The notes under the pieces: generated by a model
What the model was told of the DNA's origin: nothing
What the model saw: the letters and a program-made list of their open reading frames with translations, nothing else
The model's database searches: none
Shown: piece after piece, positions 21,872-30,308 of the stretch
Layout: each line of letters begins with the position of its first letter
Numbering within the stretch: position 1 is the first letter of the stretch
Made by a program: the position numbers and the translations under genes
Assembly (NCBI GenBank): GCA_002373675.1
Contig: DFLF01000013.1
Location: 86,919-150,918 of the forward strand
From: Pseudobutyrivibrio sp. UBA3626
Lineage (GTDB): Bacteria; Bacillota; Clostridia; Lachnospirales; Lachnospiraceae
Direction: 5' to 3'
DNA: 64,000 bases

Positions 21872-23335
21872 ATGAGAAAAAAACTAACAGCTTTAACATT
21901 ATCATTCGTGCTAGCATTATCTATGGTGGCAGCAGGACTTGTTTTCTGTGATATTAGTGCAGAGGCGAAGACCTATTCATCTAAGACAGGAAATGGGATT
22001 GTTGCAACGGTAACAAATCCGGGAGAGACTCTTAATCCTTTTACAGATGAGGATGCAAGGTATATCTGGAAGGGAAATTATGAGGATTCTTTTGCTAATT
22101 ATCCGGAATGGTATCGTTGGGATTTCATAGGATTTGATAATTATGATAATACCGGAAAGCAAGAGACAATAAAGAAGGATTCAGTAATTAATATTGATTT
22201 TGAATCATCAGGTATATCTAAGGATAGAATAACGAAAGTTGAAGCATGGTGGAGTCAATATCAGAGAACAAATTGTAATCCGTCAAATTGGGATGGAAAT
22301 TATGATGAAAATGGTACATATCTGATAGTAGCTGCAGATTCGGACCTTAACAATAGACAGTATTGGGATGGAACATGTGGATGTGATGATCATGGAAATG
22401 CAACTATTAATGGCGAAAGAGCTGATATTGATAGGGAAGATGTAGAAGGACTAACAAACTGGGTTAAGTCAGACGAGTTCAATGGTTTCCATGTATTTGG
22501 AAATATGTATGGACAAGGAAATACCACACTTACAATTTATATTACATACGTTAATTCAGAGAATAAAACTGTAACAGATGCGGTAAACTTAGTATATGAA
22601 TACGAAAAAGAAAAAACTACGAGAGATTATTATAACTTCCATTTCAAAGACAACGACGGAATGGAGGGTGATGAGGTTAATCCAACACCGGAAAGCGATG
22701 CTTCACAAACGAATGCTCCGGGAAGTAGCTTAGATGACTTGATTAATAATGCAGGAATTCCATCGTCAGTGGAAGCGGCTTCTAGTGGAGTGAATATTCA
22801 GAGCATAAAGACGATTACCAGTCCGGAAGTTATAAAAAGCTATATAGAATATGCAAAAGCTACTAGGCTAAATACAGCAGTGGGTGTAGATGGAAAACCT
22901 ATTCATTGGCACGCATGCTGGCTATTTGATTTGTATGCAACAGGAAGTGGTAAAATATCTATATATGTTGGAACGGAATATGTAGGTAAGATAGCTGTTG
23001 TAAGTCATTATAAGAATGGACAATGGACGACTCAACAATGTAAAGTTCAGAGTGATGGAAAGATATATCCGTATTTTGCAAGCTTTTCACCAATAGGTGT
23101 TCTTATGTCTGACCAAACAGAATATATAGCTTCTATTCCGACAACAGAGTCAATGAAGGTAACTGCACCTAAAACAGGAGATAACTGGCTAATTTATTTA
23201 TTATTACACCAAATAAATGATATAATAATAAATCATGCGAAGAACATTATTTATAATACTTACAATAGTATGGATGATAGTAATATTTGCATTTTCTGCG
23301 AAGGATGCGGATGCGTCCCAGCAGGAGAGCTATAA
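21872..23335 (+). CDS. Secreted wall-associated protein with truncated sorting signal
   Basis: The start at ATG 21872 follows AAAGGAGGA. The 487-residue frame has a signal peptide (MRKKLTALTLSFVLALSMVAAGLVF, cut near AEA-KT), a Trp/Asp/Asn-rich extracellular region (about 30-260), an acidic Pro/Thr linker and a second compact region (about 310-425). At 432-437 it carries APKTGD, the sortase-recognition variant common in Clostridia, followed by NWLIYLLL. A normal signal would continue as about 15 more hydrophobic residues and a basic end. Here it turns polar and runs 101 bases into the vanZ-like gene, giving a tail ending CEGCGCVPAGEL. The 3' end therefore looks cut off by a deletion or insertion junction near 23205. 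The ligand is unknown. Confidence 0.75.
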   Translation: MRKKLTALTLSFVLALSMVAAGLVFCDISAEAKTYSSKTGNGIVATVTNPGETLNPFTDEDARYIWKGNYEDSFANYPEWYRWDFIGFDNYDNTGKQETIKKDSVINIDFESSGISKDRITKVEAWWSQYQRTNCNPSNWDGNYDENGTYLIVAADSDLNNRQYWDGTCGCDDHGNATINGERADIDREDVEGLTNWVKSDEFNGFHVFGNMYGQGNTTLTIYITYVNSENKTVTDAVNLVYEYEKEKTTRDYYNFHFKDNDGMEGDEVNPTPESDASQTNAPGSSLDDLINNAGIPSSVEAASSGVNIQSIKTITSPEVIKSYIEYAKATRLNTAVGVDGKPIHWHACWLFDLYATGSGKISIYVGTEYVGKIAVVSHYKNGQWTTQQCKVQSDGKIYPYFASFSPIGVLMSDQTEYIASIPTTESMKVTAPKTGDNWLIYLLLHQINDIIINHAKNIIYNTYNSMDDSNICIFCEGCGCVPAGEL

Positions 23336-23702
23336 AGTAGGATTTATTATAGGGCGAATTGTAGTAGAAGACTTTGAGAATCAGACCTATGATGAACAAT
23401 TAGAATTTGCAAAGTTAGTAGATCATCCAATTAGAAAGACAGCCCATGCAATGGAATATGCGATACTAGGTTTTCTTGTATTGGGTGCTCTATATAGTTC
23501 ATCAATGAGATGGTATCTTCAGGGATTAATAGCTTGGGGCATTGCCACTTTATATGCTGCAAGTGACGAGTTTCACCAGCTTTTTGTACCAGGTAGAAGT
23601 GGTGAATTTAAAGATGTATGTATAGACAGTGTGGGAGTAATAATAGGTGTTCTTATAGGACTTCTCATTTTCTCAAAGCACTATAAAAATAGCAAAGAGT
23701 AA
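23235..23702 (+). CDS. VanZ-like membrane protein
   Basis: A 155-residue protein with about four membrane segments and the VanZ-family motif set: IRKTAHAMEYAILGFL (about 65-80) and YAASDEFHQLFVPGRSGEFKDVCIDSVGVIIG (about 108-140), including the conserved H..E, D-E-x-H-Q and P-G-R-x-x...D-x-x-x-D residues. The family includes VanZ of the vancomycin gene cluster, but most members are unrelated to resistance. There is no ribosome site; instead TATAAT lies at 23221-23226, eight bases before the ATG, so a leaderless message is possible. It overlaps the tail of the truncated upstream gene. Confidence 0.85.
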   Translation: MRRTLFIILTIVWMIVIFAFSAKDADASQQESYKVGFIIGRIVVEDFENQTYDEQLEFAKLVDHPIRKTAHAMEYAILGFLVLGALYSSSMRWYLQGLIAWGIATLYAASDEFHQLFVPGRSGEFKDVCIDSVGVIIGVLIGLLIFSKHYKNSKE

Positions 23703-23780
23703 TAATTTCTACTACACGAAGAGAAGAAAATATAGTATTATACTATATTGTAAATGTATTTACGATTATTGAGGTTATAG

Positions 23781-24833
23781 ATGAAATTTGAAGATGTTAT
23801 AGGTCAAGAGGCGTTAAAAGAGCACATGCAAAGCGCCATAAGACTTGGTAAGATAAGCCATGCTTATATTATTAATGGTGAAGCGGGGTTTTTTAAGAAG
23901 CTTCTAGCAGAAGCATTTGCCCAGGCTTTACTTTGTAGTAAACTTAATCCTGATTATGATAAGAATCAGGTATCTTTCCCAGGACTTGAGGCTTATGAAC
24001 CTAAGCTTCCTGAGGTAATAGAACCTTGTTGTGAATGTATTAGTTGCAAGAAGGCAAGTCATCATAACCACCCGGATATAATCTACATTTCCCATGAAAA
24101 ACCAAATCTCATATCGAAGGAAGAGATTCGAAATCAACTGGTTAATACTGTTGATATTATTCCCTATGAGAGTAAACGTAAAATATACATATTAGAAGAT
24201 GGACAGTTCATGAATGAGGCGGGACAAAATACCCTTCTTAAGACTATAGAGGAGCCGCCGGATTTTGTAACTATAATAATTCTAACAACCAATAAGGAGA
24301 AGTTACTTCCAACGGTGCTATCTAGATGTGTATGTCTAGATGTTAAGCCAGTTGAAAAAAGTGTCATTAAATCCTATCTTATGGATAGGGGAATCGTGGA
24401 TTATCAGGCTGATATGGCAATTAATTTTGCAGAAGGAAATCCCGGTAAGGCATTAATGATAGCCAGTGATATAGAGTTTCAGAATCGAAGAAAGCTAATA
24501 ATTAATACTATAAGGGATTTTGATTCATTTAATTCTAAGAGAATAGCCGATATGGCAAAGAAAATAGAGGAAGACAAGGATAACATAGATAGTTACTTTG
24601 ATCTTATAATGGTATTTCTTCGAGATGTACTTGTATATAAAACAACTGGAGATGAGAAGAGAGTTCATTTTCGAGAAGAAATATCTGTTATACGAGATAT
24701 ATCGAGACATAAACTTAGCCAGATAAATGAGCTTATTAATATCACAAAGGATGCCAGAGAAAAAGTTAATTATCAGGTGACTTTGGGATTAACAATAGAA
24801 ATGATGCTACATAAAATGAAGGAGACAGTATAA
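23781..24833 (+). CDS. holB: DNA polymerase III subunit delta'
   Basis: A 350-residue clamp-loader subunit. It begins MKFEDVIGQEALKEHMQSAIRLGKISHAYIINGEAGFFKKLLAEAFAQALLC, with a degenerate P-loop as usual for delta'. The zinc-binding cysteines follow (CCECISCKKASHHNHPD, with an upstream C in LLC), then ILEDGQFMNEAGQNTLLKTIEEPP and LSRCVCLDVKP with the SRC motif. This is the normal domain order. The stop is immediately followed by the ricT start, so the two are translated together. Confidence 0.93.
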   Translation: MKFEDVIGQEALKEHMQSAIRLGKISHAYIINGEAGFFKKLLAEAFAQALLCSKLNPDYDKNQVSFPGLEAYEPKLPEVIEPCCECISCKKASHHNHPDIIYISHEKPNLISKEEIRNQLVNTVDIIPYESKRKIYILEDGQFMNEAGQNTLLKTIEEPPDFVTIIILTTNKEKLLPTVLSRCVCLDVKPVEKSVIKSYLMDRGIVDYQADMAINFAEGNPGKALMIASDIEFQNRRKLIINTIRDFDSFNSKRIADMAKKIEEDKDNIDSYFDLIMVFLRDVLVYKTTGDEKRVHFREEISVIRDISRHKLSQINELINITKDAREKVNYQVTLGLTIEMMLHKMKETV

Positions 24834-25886
24834 ATGGTAACAGTAATAGGTGTAAGATTTAGAAATGTTGGAAAGATATATTATTTTGATCCAACAGGAT
24901 TCGAACTTAAAGTAGGAGATAAGGTAATTGTCGAGACTGCAAGAGGACTTGAAATAGGAACAGTTCTTCTAGCAGCAAGGGAAGTAAGCGAAGAAAGCAT
25001 TGTAAGTCCCCTAAAGGGAATAGAGAGAATTGCCACAGAAAAGGATGTGGAACATGCAAGAGAAAACAGAGAAAAAGAAAAAGAAGCCTGTAAAACCTGC
25101 AAGGAAAAGATATTAAAGCACGAACTGGATATGAAGCTTGTTGGGGCAGAATACACATTTGATAACAAGAAATTACTCTTCTACTTCACATCAGAAGGAA
25201 GGGTTGATTTTAGGGAACTTGTTAAAGATCTTGCTGCTGTATTCAGGACAAGAATAGAGCTTCGACAAATTGGTGTAAGAGACGAGGCAAAGATTCTTGG
25301 AGGTCTGGGAATCTGTGGTCGTGAGCTATGTTGTGCATCTTATCTTTCGGATTTTGCACCTGTGTCAATTAAGATGGCAAAAGAGCAGGGACTTCCACTT
25401 AATCCAACGAAGATTTCTGGTAATTGTGGAAGATTAATGTGCTGCCTTAAGAATGAAAATGAGACTTATAAATTCCTTAATAGTAACCTTCCTAATAAGG
25501 GAGATACAATTAAGACACCTACTGGACGAGAGGCTGTTGTTGAAGATGTAAATGTACTTAGACAGCAGGTTGTTGTTGTAGTTGAAGGAGAAGATGACAT
25601 TAAGGAAAGACAGACTTATCATGTAAGTGAAATCAACTTCAAAAACTCTAAGCGAAAGACAATAGAGGTCACTGATGAGGAGGCAAAAGAGTTAAAAGGT
25701 TTAGAAGATGGTGATGACTCTACTTTAGATGAAAAGGACGAGAAGAAGCAGAATAAACACAACAATAGAAGAGATGAGAGTTCTGATAAATCAGATAATG
25801 AGAAATCGGGCAGTAATAAGAAAAACAAGAGAAAAAGGAACAGAAACTATAATAAAAACCGAAATAAAAACAAGGACAACAATTAA
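24834..25886 (+). CDS. ricT: PSP1 domain protein RicT/YaaT
   Basis: A 350-residue protein. The PSP1 domain (about 1-190) begins MVTVIGVRFRNVGKIYYFDP. The cysteine motifs GICGRELCCASYL and GNCGRLMCCLKNE are those that hold the iron-sulfur clusters of the Bacillus RicT (YaaT) complex, known to act with RNase Y on mRNA processing and in development. The last 70 residues are a low-complexity Lys/Asn/Glu tail (NKHNNRRDES... to NRNKNKDNN), longer than in Bacillus, possibly RNA-binding. It sits between holB and the tRNA methyltransferase gene, the usual order. Confidence 0.92.
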   Translation: MVTVIGVRFRNVGKIYYFDPTGFELKVGDKVIVETARGLEIGTVLLAAREVSEESIVSPLKGIERIATEKDVEHARENREKEKEACKTCKEKILKHELDMKLVGAEYTFDNKKLLFYFTSEGRVDFRELVKDLAAVFRTRIELRQIGVRDEAKILGGLGICGRELCCASYLSDFAPVSIKMAKEQGLPLNPTKISGNCGRLMCCLKNENETYKFLNSNLPNKGDTIKTPTGREAVVEDVNVLRQQVVVVVEGEDDIKERQTYHVSEINFKNSKRKTIEVTDEEAKELKGLEDGDDSTLDEKDEKKQNKHNNRRDESSDKSDNEKSGSNKKNKRKRNRNYNKNRNKNKDNN

Positions 25887-25923
25887 TATATAAACTGTAT
25901 AGTTATTAAAAAGGGGAACAGCA

Positions 25924-26655
25924 TTGATTCTAGAGAATGAGCGATTAGATGAACTTCATAGGAAGGGATATAAGATAATACAAGATCCTAATCGTTTTTG
26001 CTTTGGAATGGATGCTGTTTTGTTATCTGCATTTGCAAATGTAAGAAAAAAAGAGAGAGTCCTAGACATAGGAACTGGAACAGGTATTATTCCTATTCTT
26101 ATGGAAGCACGATATGGGGGCGAGAGCTATGTTGGAATTGAAATTCAAGAAGATGTAGCAGACATGGCTAGTCGTTCAGTTAAGTATAACAACCTGGAGG
26201 ATAAGATATCTATTGACAATTCAGATGTAAAAGATGCTTTAAAACTCTATGGTTTTGGGTTCTTTGATGTAATTACCACTAACCCTCCTTACATGACAGT
26301 TGATAAAGGAATTGTTAATCCTAATGATACTAAAGCTTTATCAAGACACGAGCTTTCAGTAACACTAGAAGATATAGTATCTATCAGCTCTAAGCTTCTT
26401 AAGAATAAGGGACGTTTCTACATGATTCACAGACCGGCACGTCTAGTGGAAATCATGAATGTAATGAGGAAATATAATCTGGAAATAAAGAGAATTAGAA
26501 TGGTTCATCCATATATTGATAAAGAGGCTAACATGGTTCTAATAGAAGCAATGCACGATGGTAAGCCGTTCTTAAAAGTTGAAAACCCGCTTATAGTATA
26601 TGAAAAAAGTGGAGAATATACCAAAGAAGTAATGGATATATATTACGGAGGATAA
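25924..26655 (+). CDS. tRNA1(Val) (adenine37-N6)-methyltransferase-like (YabB/TrmN6 family)
   Basis: A 243-residue SAM-dependent methyltransferase. The start is TTG at 25924, supported by AAGGGG eight bases upstream. Motif I is VLDIGTGTGIIPILME (about 45-60), followed by YVGIEIQEDVADMA and the catalytic NPPY motif (TTNPPYMT, about 119-126) of N6-adenine methyltransferases. The start LDELHRKGYKIIQDPNRFCFGMDAVLLSAF matches the family's substrate-binding edge. It ends 2 bases before rsmI, whose ribosome site overlaps its end. Confidence 0.9.
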   Translation: MILENERLDELHRKGYKIIQDPNRFCFGMDAVLLSAFANVRKKERVLDIGTGTGIIPILMEARYGGESYVGIEIQEDVADMASRSVKYNNLEDKISIDNSDVKDALKLYGFGFFDVITTNPPYMTVDKGIVNPNDTKALSRHELSVTLEDIVSISSKLLKNKGRFYMIHRPARLVEIMNVMRKYNLEIKRIRMVHPYIDKEANMVLIEAMHDGKPFLKVENPLIVYEKSGEYTKEVMDIYYGG

Positions 26656-26657
26656 GA

Positions 26658-27500
26658 ATGTCAGGAATCTTATATCTATGCGCTACACCAATTGGAAATA
26701 TGGAAGATATAACATACAGAGTGGTAAGAATACTAAAAGAAGTTGATTTAATTGCAGCAGAGGATACACGAACTTCAAAGAAGTTGCTTGATAGATATAA
26801 TATCAACACAAGAGTGACCTCTTATCATGAGCACAACAAGATTGAAAAAGCTAAAACTTTAATAAATAAATTACATGACGGAAATAATATTGCGTTAATT
26901 ACTGATGCCGGCACACCGGGAATATCCGATCCTGGAGAAGAGTTAGTAGCTATGTGTTATGATGAGAATATAGAAGTTACATCTCTTCCCGGGGCGGCTG
27001 CCCTTATTACTGCAATAACTATGTCTGGTCAGTCATGCAGAAGATTTGCATTTGAAGCATTTCTTCCAAAAGACAAGAAGTTTAGAAAGCATATCTTAGA
27101 AGAGTTAGAGAGAGAGACGAGAACTATAATAATATACGAGAGTCCTCATCATCTTAAGTCAACTCTAAAGGAATTAGAGAGTGTACTAGGAAAGGATAGA
27201 GAACTAACTATTACAAGAGAGCTTACTAAGAGACACGAAGAGAAGAATAAAACCACATTTGAAAAAGCCTTAGAGTACTACGAAGAAAATGAACCAAGAG
27301 GCGAATATGTTCTTGTAATTGCAGGTAAGTCAAGGGCAATGCAAGAAGAGGAAAAAAGGGAAATGTGGGAAGAAACAACTATTAAGGAACATATGGATAT
27401 ATATTTGAAGAAGGGACTTGACAAGAAAGAGGCCATGAAAGCAGTGGCAAAGGACAGAGGCGTAAGCAAAAGGGACATATATAAAGAACTAATTGACTAA
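26658..27500 (+). CDS. rsmI: 16S rRNA (cytidine1402-2'-O)-methyltransferase
   Basis: A 280-residue tetrapyrrole-methylase-fold enzyme. It begins SGILYLCATPIGNMEDITYRVVRILKEVDLIAAEDTRTSKKLL, the family's N-terminal signature, with ALITDAGTPGISDPGEELV (SAM site) and SLPGAAALITAITMSG next. The C-terminal helical extension ends GLDKKEAMKAVAKDRGVSKRDIYKEL, also typical. Ribosome site GGAGG. It methylates the 2'-O of C1402 in the decoding centre. Confidence 0.95.
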   Translation: MSGILYLCATPIGNMEDITYRVVRILKEVDLIAAEDTRTSKKLLDRYNINTRVTSYHEHNKIEKAKTLINKLHDGNNIALITDAGTPGISDPGEELVAMCYDENIEVTSLPGAAALITAITMSGQSCRRFAFEAFLPKDKKFRKHILEELERETRTIIIYESPHHLKSTLKELESVLGKDRELTITRELTKRHEEKNKTTFEKALEYYEENEPRGEYVLVIAGKSRAMQEEEKREMWEETTIKEHMDIYLKKGLDKKEAMKAVAKDRGVSKRDIYKELID

Positions 27501-27531
27501 TTACATTTTCAGGAAAGAGGTTACTTAGATA

Positions 27532-28185
27532 ATGAAAATAGATGCAATTCTTATTGACTTAGATGGAACTATTACAGATACAGAGAGAATTTACCAGAAA
27601 CATTGGAATAAGGCTGCAAAAGAGTTAGGATATGATTTCTTTACAAAAGAAGATGCACTAAATCTTAGAAGTGCCTGGGGGCCTTATGCAGAAAAAATGT
27701 TGTATGATAAATATGCAGATAAATTAGACTTCGAGAAGCTACATGACCTTTGTGCTGTTAATACTAGAAAAGAACTTGAAGAAAAGGGTACACCCCTTAA
27801 ACCTCATGCAAAAGAATTTCTCGAAAAGGTAAGAAAATGCAATAAGAAAATTGTTCTTGTGTCATCTTCTAAGATGGAGACTATTAAATGGAGAATAGCA
27901 GAGGTTGGATTAGAAAATGCCTTTGATGATGTTGTATCGGCCCATGATATGAAAAGAGGAAAACCTTATCCTGAACCATATCTATATGCTTGTGACGTTA
28001 TAAATGTAAAGCCTGAAAATACAATTGCTATTGAGGATTCGCCAAACGGAGTGTACTCAGCAATTGCAGCAGGATGTAATACAATAATGGTGCCGGATAT
28101 GACTGAGGCGGATGAAGAACTTAAATCAAAATTATATGGATATGCAGAAAACTTAATGGAAGTTCTTGACATTTTGGATGTATAA
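27532..28185 (+). CDS. HAD-superfamily hydrolase (beta-phosphoglucomutase-like subfamily)
   Basis: A 217-residue HAD phosphatase. Motif I is AILIDLDGTITDTE (about 4-17, nucleophile and acid Asp), motif II VLVSSSKMET (about 105), and motif III/IV include RGKPYPEPYLYA and AIEDSPNGVYSAIAAG. A helical cap sits between motifs I and II (about 20-85). The substrate is not predictable; such proteins dephosphorylate or isomerise sugar phosphates. It stands alone between rsmI and the sirtuin gene. Confidence 0.88.
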   Translation: MKIDAILIDLDGTITDTERIYQKHWNKAAKELGYDFFTKEDALNLRSAWGPYAEKMLYDKYADKLDFEKLHDLCAVNTRKELEEKGTPLKPHAKEFLEKVRKCNKKIVLVSSSKMETIKWRIAEVGLENAFDDVVSAHDMKRGKPYPEPYLYACDVINVKPENTIAIEDSPNGVYSAIAAGCNTIMVPDMTEADEELKSKLYGYAENLMEVLDILDV

Positions 28186-28249
28186 TAGGATGTAACCAGG
28201 AAATGCCTATGTAAAGATAATATATTAAGAACAAGAAGGGGGTAGAATT

Positions 28250-28996
28250 ATGGATATGGAAAAGGTAAAGAAGCTACAAGAGTTCATTGATGAGTCGAAC
28301 CACATCGTATTCTTTGGGGGAGCAGGAGTGTCGACAGAAAGTGGAATTCCTGATTTTCGTAGTGTTGATGGTCTGTATAATCAGAAATACGATTATCCAC
28401 CTGAGCAAATATTATCCCATACATTTTTTATGCATAAAGTAGAGGAATTCTATCGATTCTATTATGACAAGATTATGATTACGGGAATAGAGCCAAACCC
28501 GGCACATAAGAAATTAGCAGAGCTAGAGAAAGCAGGAAAACTTGATGCTGTGGTAACACAAAATATTGATGGGCTTCATCAGAAGGCAGGAAGCAAGACT
28601 GTATATGAGCTTCATGGAAGTACACTTCGTAATTATTGTATGGATTGTGGAGAATTCTATGATGGGGATTATATCTTATCTTGTAAGGATAAGCCTGATT
28701 TTAAAGGAGTTCCTCGTTGTGAGAAATGCGGTGGCATTATTAAGCCAGATGTTGTTCTATATGAGGAAGGACTTGATGATTATCAGGTTAGCGGTTCCGT
28801 AAATGCTATTTCTAATGCTGATATGCTTATAATAGGAGGAACCAGTCTTGCAGTATATCCGGCAGCAGGGCTCATTAACTATTTCAATGGTAAGCATTTG
28901 GTACTTATTAATAAGGGAGAAACTAGTAGACAAACATCAGCAGATCTTGTAATAACAGATCCTATAGGACAGGTTCTAGACCAGATAAAATGCTAA
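28250..28996 (+). CDS. cobB: NAD-dependent protein deacylase (sirtuin)
   Basis: A 248-residue sirtuin that removes acyl groups from lysines using NAD. The signature motifs are FFGGAGVSTESGIPDFRS (about 21-38), TQNIDGLHQKAG (about 103-114), catalytic His in ELHGS, zinc cysteines CMDCGEF...CEKCGG, PDVVLYEEGLD, and GGTSLAVYPAAGL. Complete and of normal length. Ribosome site AAGGGGGT before ATG 28250. Confidence 0.95.
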   Translation: MDMEKVKKLQEFIDESNHIVFFGGAGVSTESGIPDFRSVDGLYNQKYDYPPEQILSHTFFMHKVEEFYRFYYDKIMITGIEPNPAHKKLAELEKAGKLDAVVTQNIDGLHQKAGSKTVYELHGSTLRNYCMDCGEFYDGDYILSCKDKPDFKGVPRCEKCGGIIKPDVVLYEEGLDDYQVSGSVNAISNADMLIIGGTSLAVYPAAGLINYFNGKHLVLINKGETSRQTSADLVITDPIGQVLDQIKC

Positions 28997-29041
28997 TTAT
29001 TAAATTTTTATTAACTTTTTATTAACTTTTTAATATTTCTC

Positions 29042-29070
29042 TTGTAAAATCCTTGTAATAGTGATATTAT
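29042..29070 (+). promoter_or_regulatory. Promoter of the rpsF-ssb-rpsR operon
   Basis: TTGTAA (29042-29047), 17 bases, TATTAT (29065-29070), about 75 bases before the rpsF start. Confidence 0.5.
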
Positions 29071-29146
29071 CTAGTCTCGTGGTATATAAAAATATCCTTA
29101 GATATGTCAAGGCATATCTCATTAGTCCAAAAGGAGGTAAGAAAGC

Positions 29147-29437
29147 ATGAACAAGTATGAATTAGCACTCGTTGTTAATGCGAAGATCGAAGACGATGTA
29201 AGAGAAGCTACAGTAGAAAAGGCTAAAAGCTACATCACACGTTTCGGTGGAACAGTAACAGAGGTTGAAGATCAGGGAAAGAAAAAGCTTGCTTATGAAA
29301 TCCAAAAGATGTCAGAAGGCTATTACTACTTCATCCAATTTGATGCTGAACCAGAGACACCTGCTCAAGTTGAGAAGAGTGTTCGCATTATGGACAACGT
29401 TCTTCGATTCTTATGCGTTAGAGCTGACGAGGCATAA
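29147..29437 (+). CDS. rpsF: 30S ribosomal protein S6
   Basis: A 96-residue protein beginning MNKYELALVVNAKI, with the RNP-like beta-alpha-beta fold and YYYFIQFDAEPETPAQVEKSVRIMDNVLRFLCVRA at the end, all standard for S6. It starts the conserved rpsF-ssb-rpsR operon, in which S6 and S18 form a heterodimer on 16S rRNA. Ribosome site AAAGGAGGT. Confidence 0.98.
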   Translation: MNKYELALVVNAKIEDDVREATVEKAKSYITRFGGTVTEVEDQGKKKLAYEIQKMSEGYYYFIQFDAEPETPAQVEKSVRIMDNVLRFLCVRADEA

Positions 29438-29460
29438 GGTTTAGTTAAAGGAGAACAAAT

Positions 29461-29892
29461 ATGAATAAAGTAATATTAATGGGACGTCTTACAAGAGACC
29501 CTGAAGTAAGATATGGTAATGATAACAAGCCAGTTGCACGCTATTCTATAGCGGTTGATAGAAGATATAAGGATCAAAGTGGTAATTATCCTACTGATTT
29601 CTTCAATCTTGTATCATTTGGTAATACTGCGTCTTTCGTTGAGAAGTATCTTAGAAAAGGTACAAAAATCGTAGTTGACGGAGAACTTCGTAATAATAAC
29701 TATGAAAAAGATGGAAAGACTGTATATCAGGATCAAATTGTTGCAAATTCTGTGGAATTTGCAGAGAGTAAGAACGCCCAAGGTCAAGGTGGAGATTATT
29801 CTAATGCACCATCTAATCAGCCTACAGGCGATGCAGGTGACGGATTCAATGCAATAGAAGACGCAACAGAAGATAATCTCCCATTTGTATAA
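29461..29892 (+). CDS. ssb: Single-stranded DNA-binding protein
   Basis: A 143-residue protein. The OB fold (about 1-105) starts MNKVILMGRLTRDPEVRYGNDNKPVARYSIAVDRRY and includes DFFNLVSFGNTASFVEKYLRKGTKIVVDGELRNNNYEKDGKTVY. The disordered Gly/Asn/Gln linker ends with EDNLPFV, close to the usual acidic D-D-x-x-P-F tip that recruits partner proteins. It lies between rpsF and rpsR as usual. Confidence 0.97.
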   Translation: MNKVILMGRLTRDPEVRYGNDNKPVARYSIAVDRRYKDQSGNYPTDFFNLVSFGNTASFVEKYLRKGTKIVVDGELRNNNYEKDGKTVYQDQIVANSVEFAESKNAQGQGGDYSNAPSNQPTGDAGDGFNAIEDATEDNLPFV

Positions 29893-29907
29893 TAGGAGGG
29901 AATAATC

Positions 29908-30153
29908 ATGGCTTATAATAAATCAGCTGGTGGAAGAAGACCTATGCACAGAAGAAAGAAAGTATGTGTGTTCTGTGGAAAAGATAATGTAATTAGCTAT
30001 AAAGACACAGCAACACTTAAGAAATACATTTCTGAGAGAGGTAAGATTCTTCCTCGTCGTATTACAGGTAACTGTGCTAAGCATCAGAGAGCTCTTACAG
30101 TAGCAATTAAGAGAGCTCGTCACGTAGCACTTATGCCATACGTACAAGAATAA
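29908..30153 (+). CDS. rpsR: 30S ribosomal protein S18
   Basis: An 81-residue protein with MHRRKKVCVFCGKDNVISYKDTATLKKYISERGKILPRRITGNCAKHQRALTVAIKRARHVALMPYV. The Cys residues C-x2-C...C at positions 21, 24 and 54 indicate the zinc-binding (C+) form. A strong terminator follows at 30164-30194. Confidence 0.98.
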   Translation: MAYNKSAGGRRPMHRRKKVCVFCGKDNVISYKDTATLKKYISERGKILPRRITGNCAKHQRALTVAIKRARHVALMPYVQE

Positions 30154-30163
30154 TTGTTTAAGA

Positions 30164-30194
30164 CCCTTTCGGCATCAACCGGAAGGGCTTTTTT
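30164..30194 (+). terminator. Terminator of rpsF-ssb-rpsR
   Basis: CCCTTTCGG (30164-30172) pairs with CCGGAAGGG (30179-30187), followed by a six-base T run. Confidence 0.9.
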
Positions 30195-30308
30195 GTGCAT
30201 ATTTCACAGGACGACAAACGGTGATGCCACGAAAAAGTGTTGACTTAGAACACGGCTTTTGGTAAAATTTCTTTCGTAAATTATTAAAACCTTGAAAGGA
30301 GAAAAATT

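Noticed and set aside
23235..23702. Vancomycin resistance gene
   Set aside because: VanZ-like proteins are common housekeeping membrane proteins in Clostridia and no vanHAX genes are near.
24881..25168. Long minus-strand ORFs inside ricT
   Set aside because: Shadow of a well-recognised gene; no start signals.
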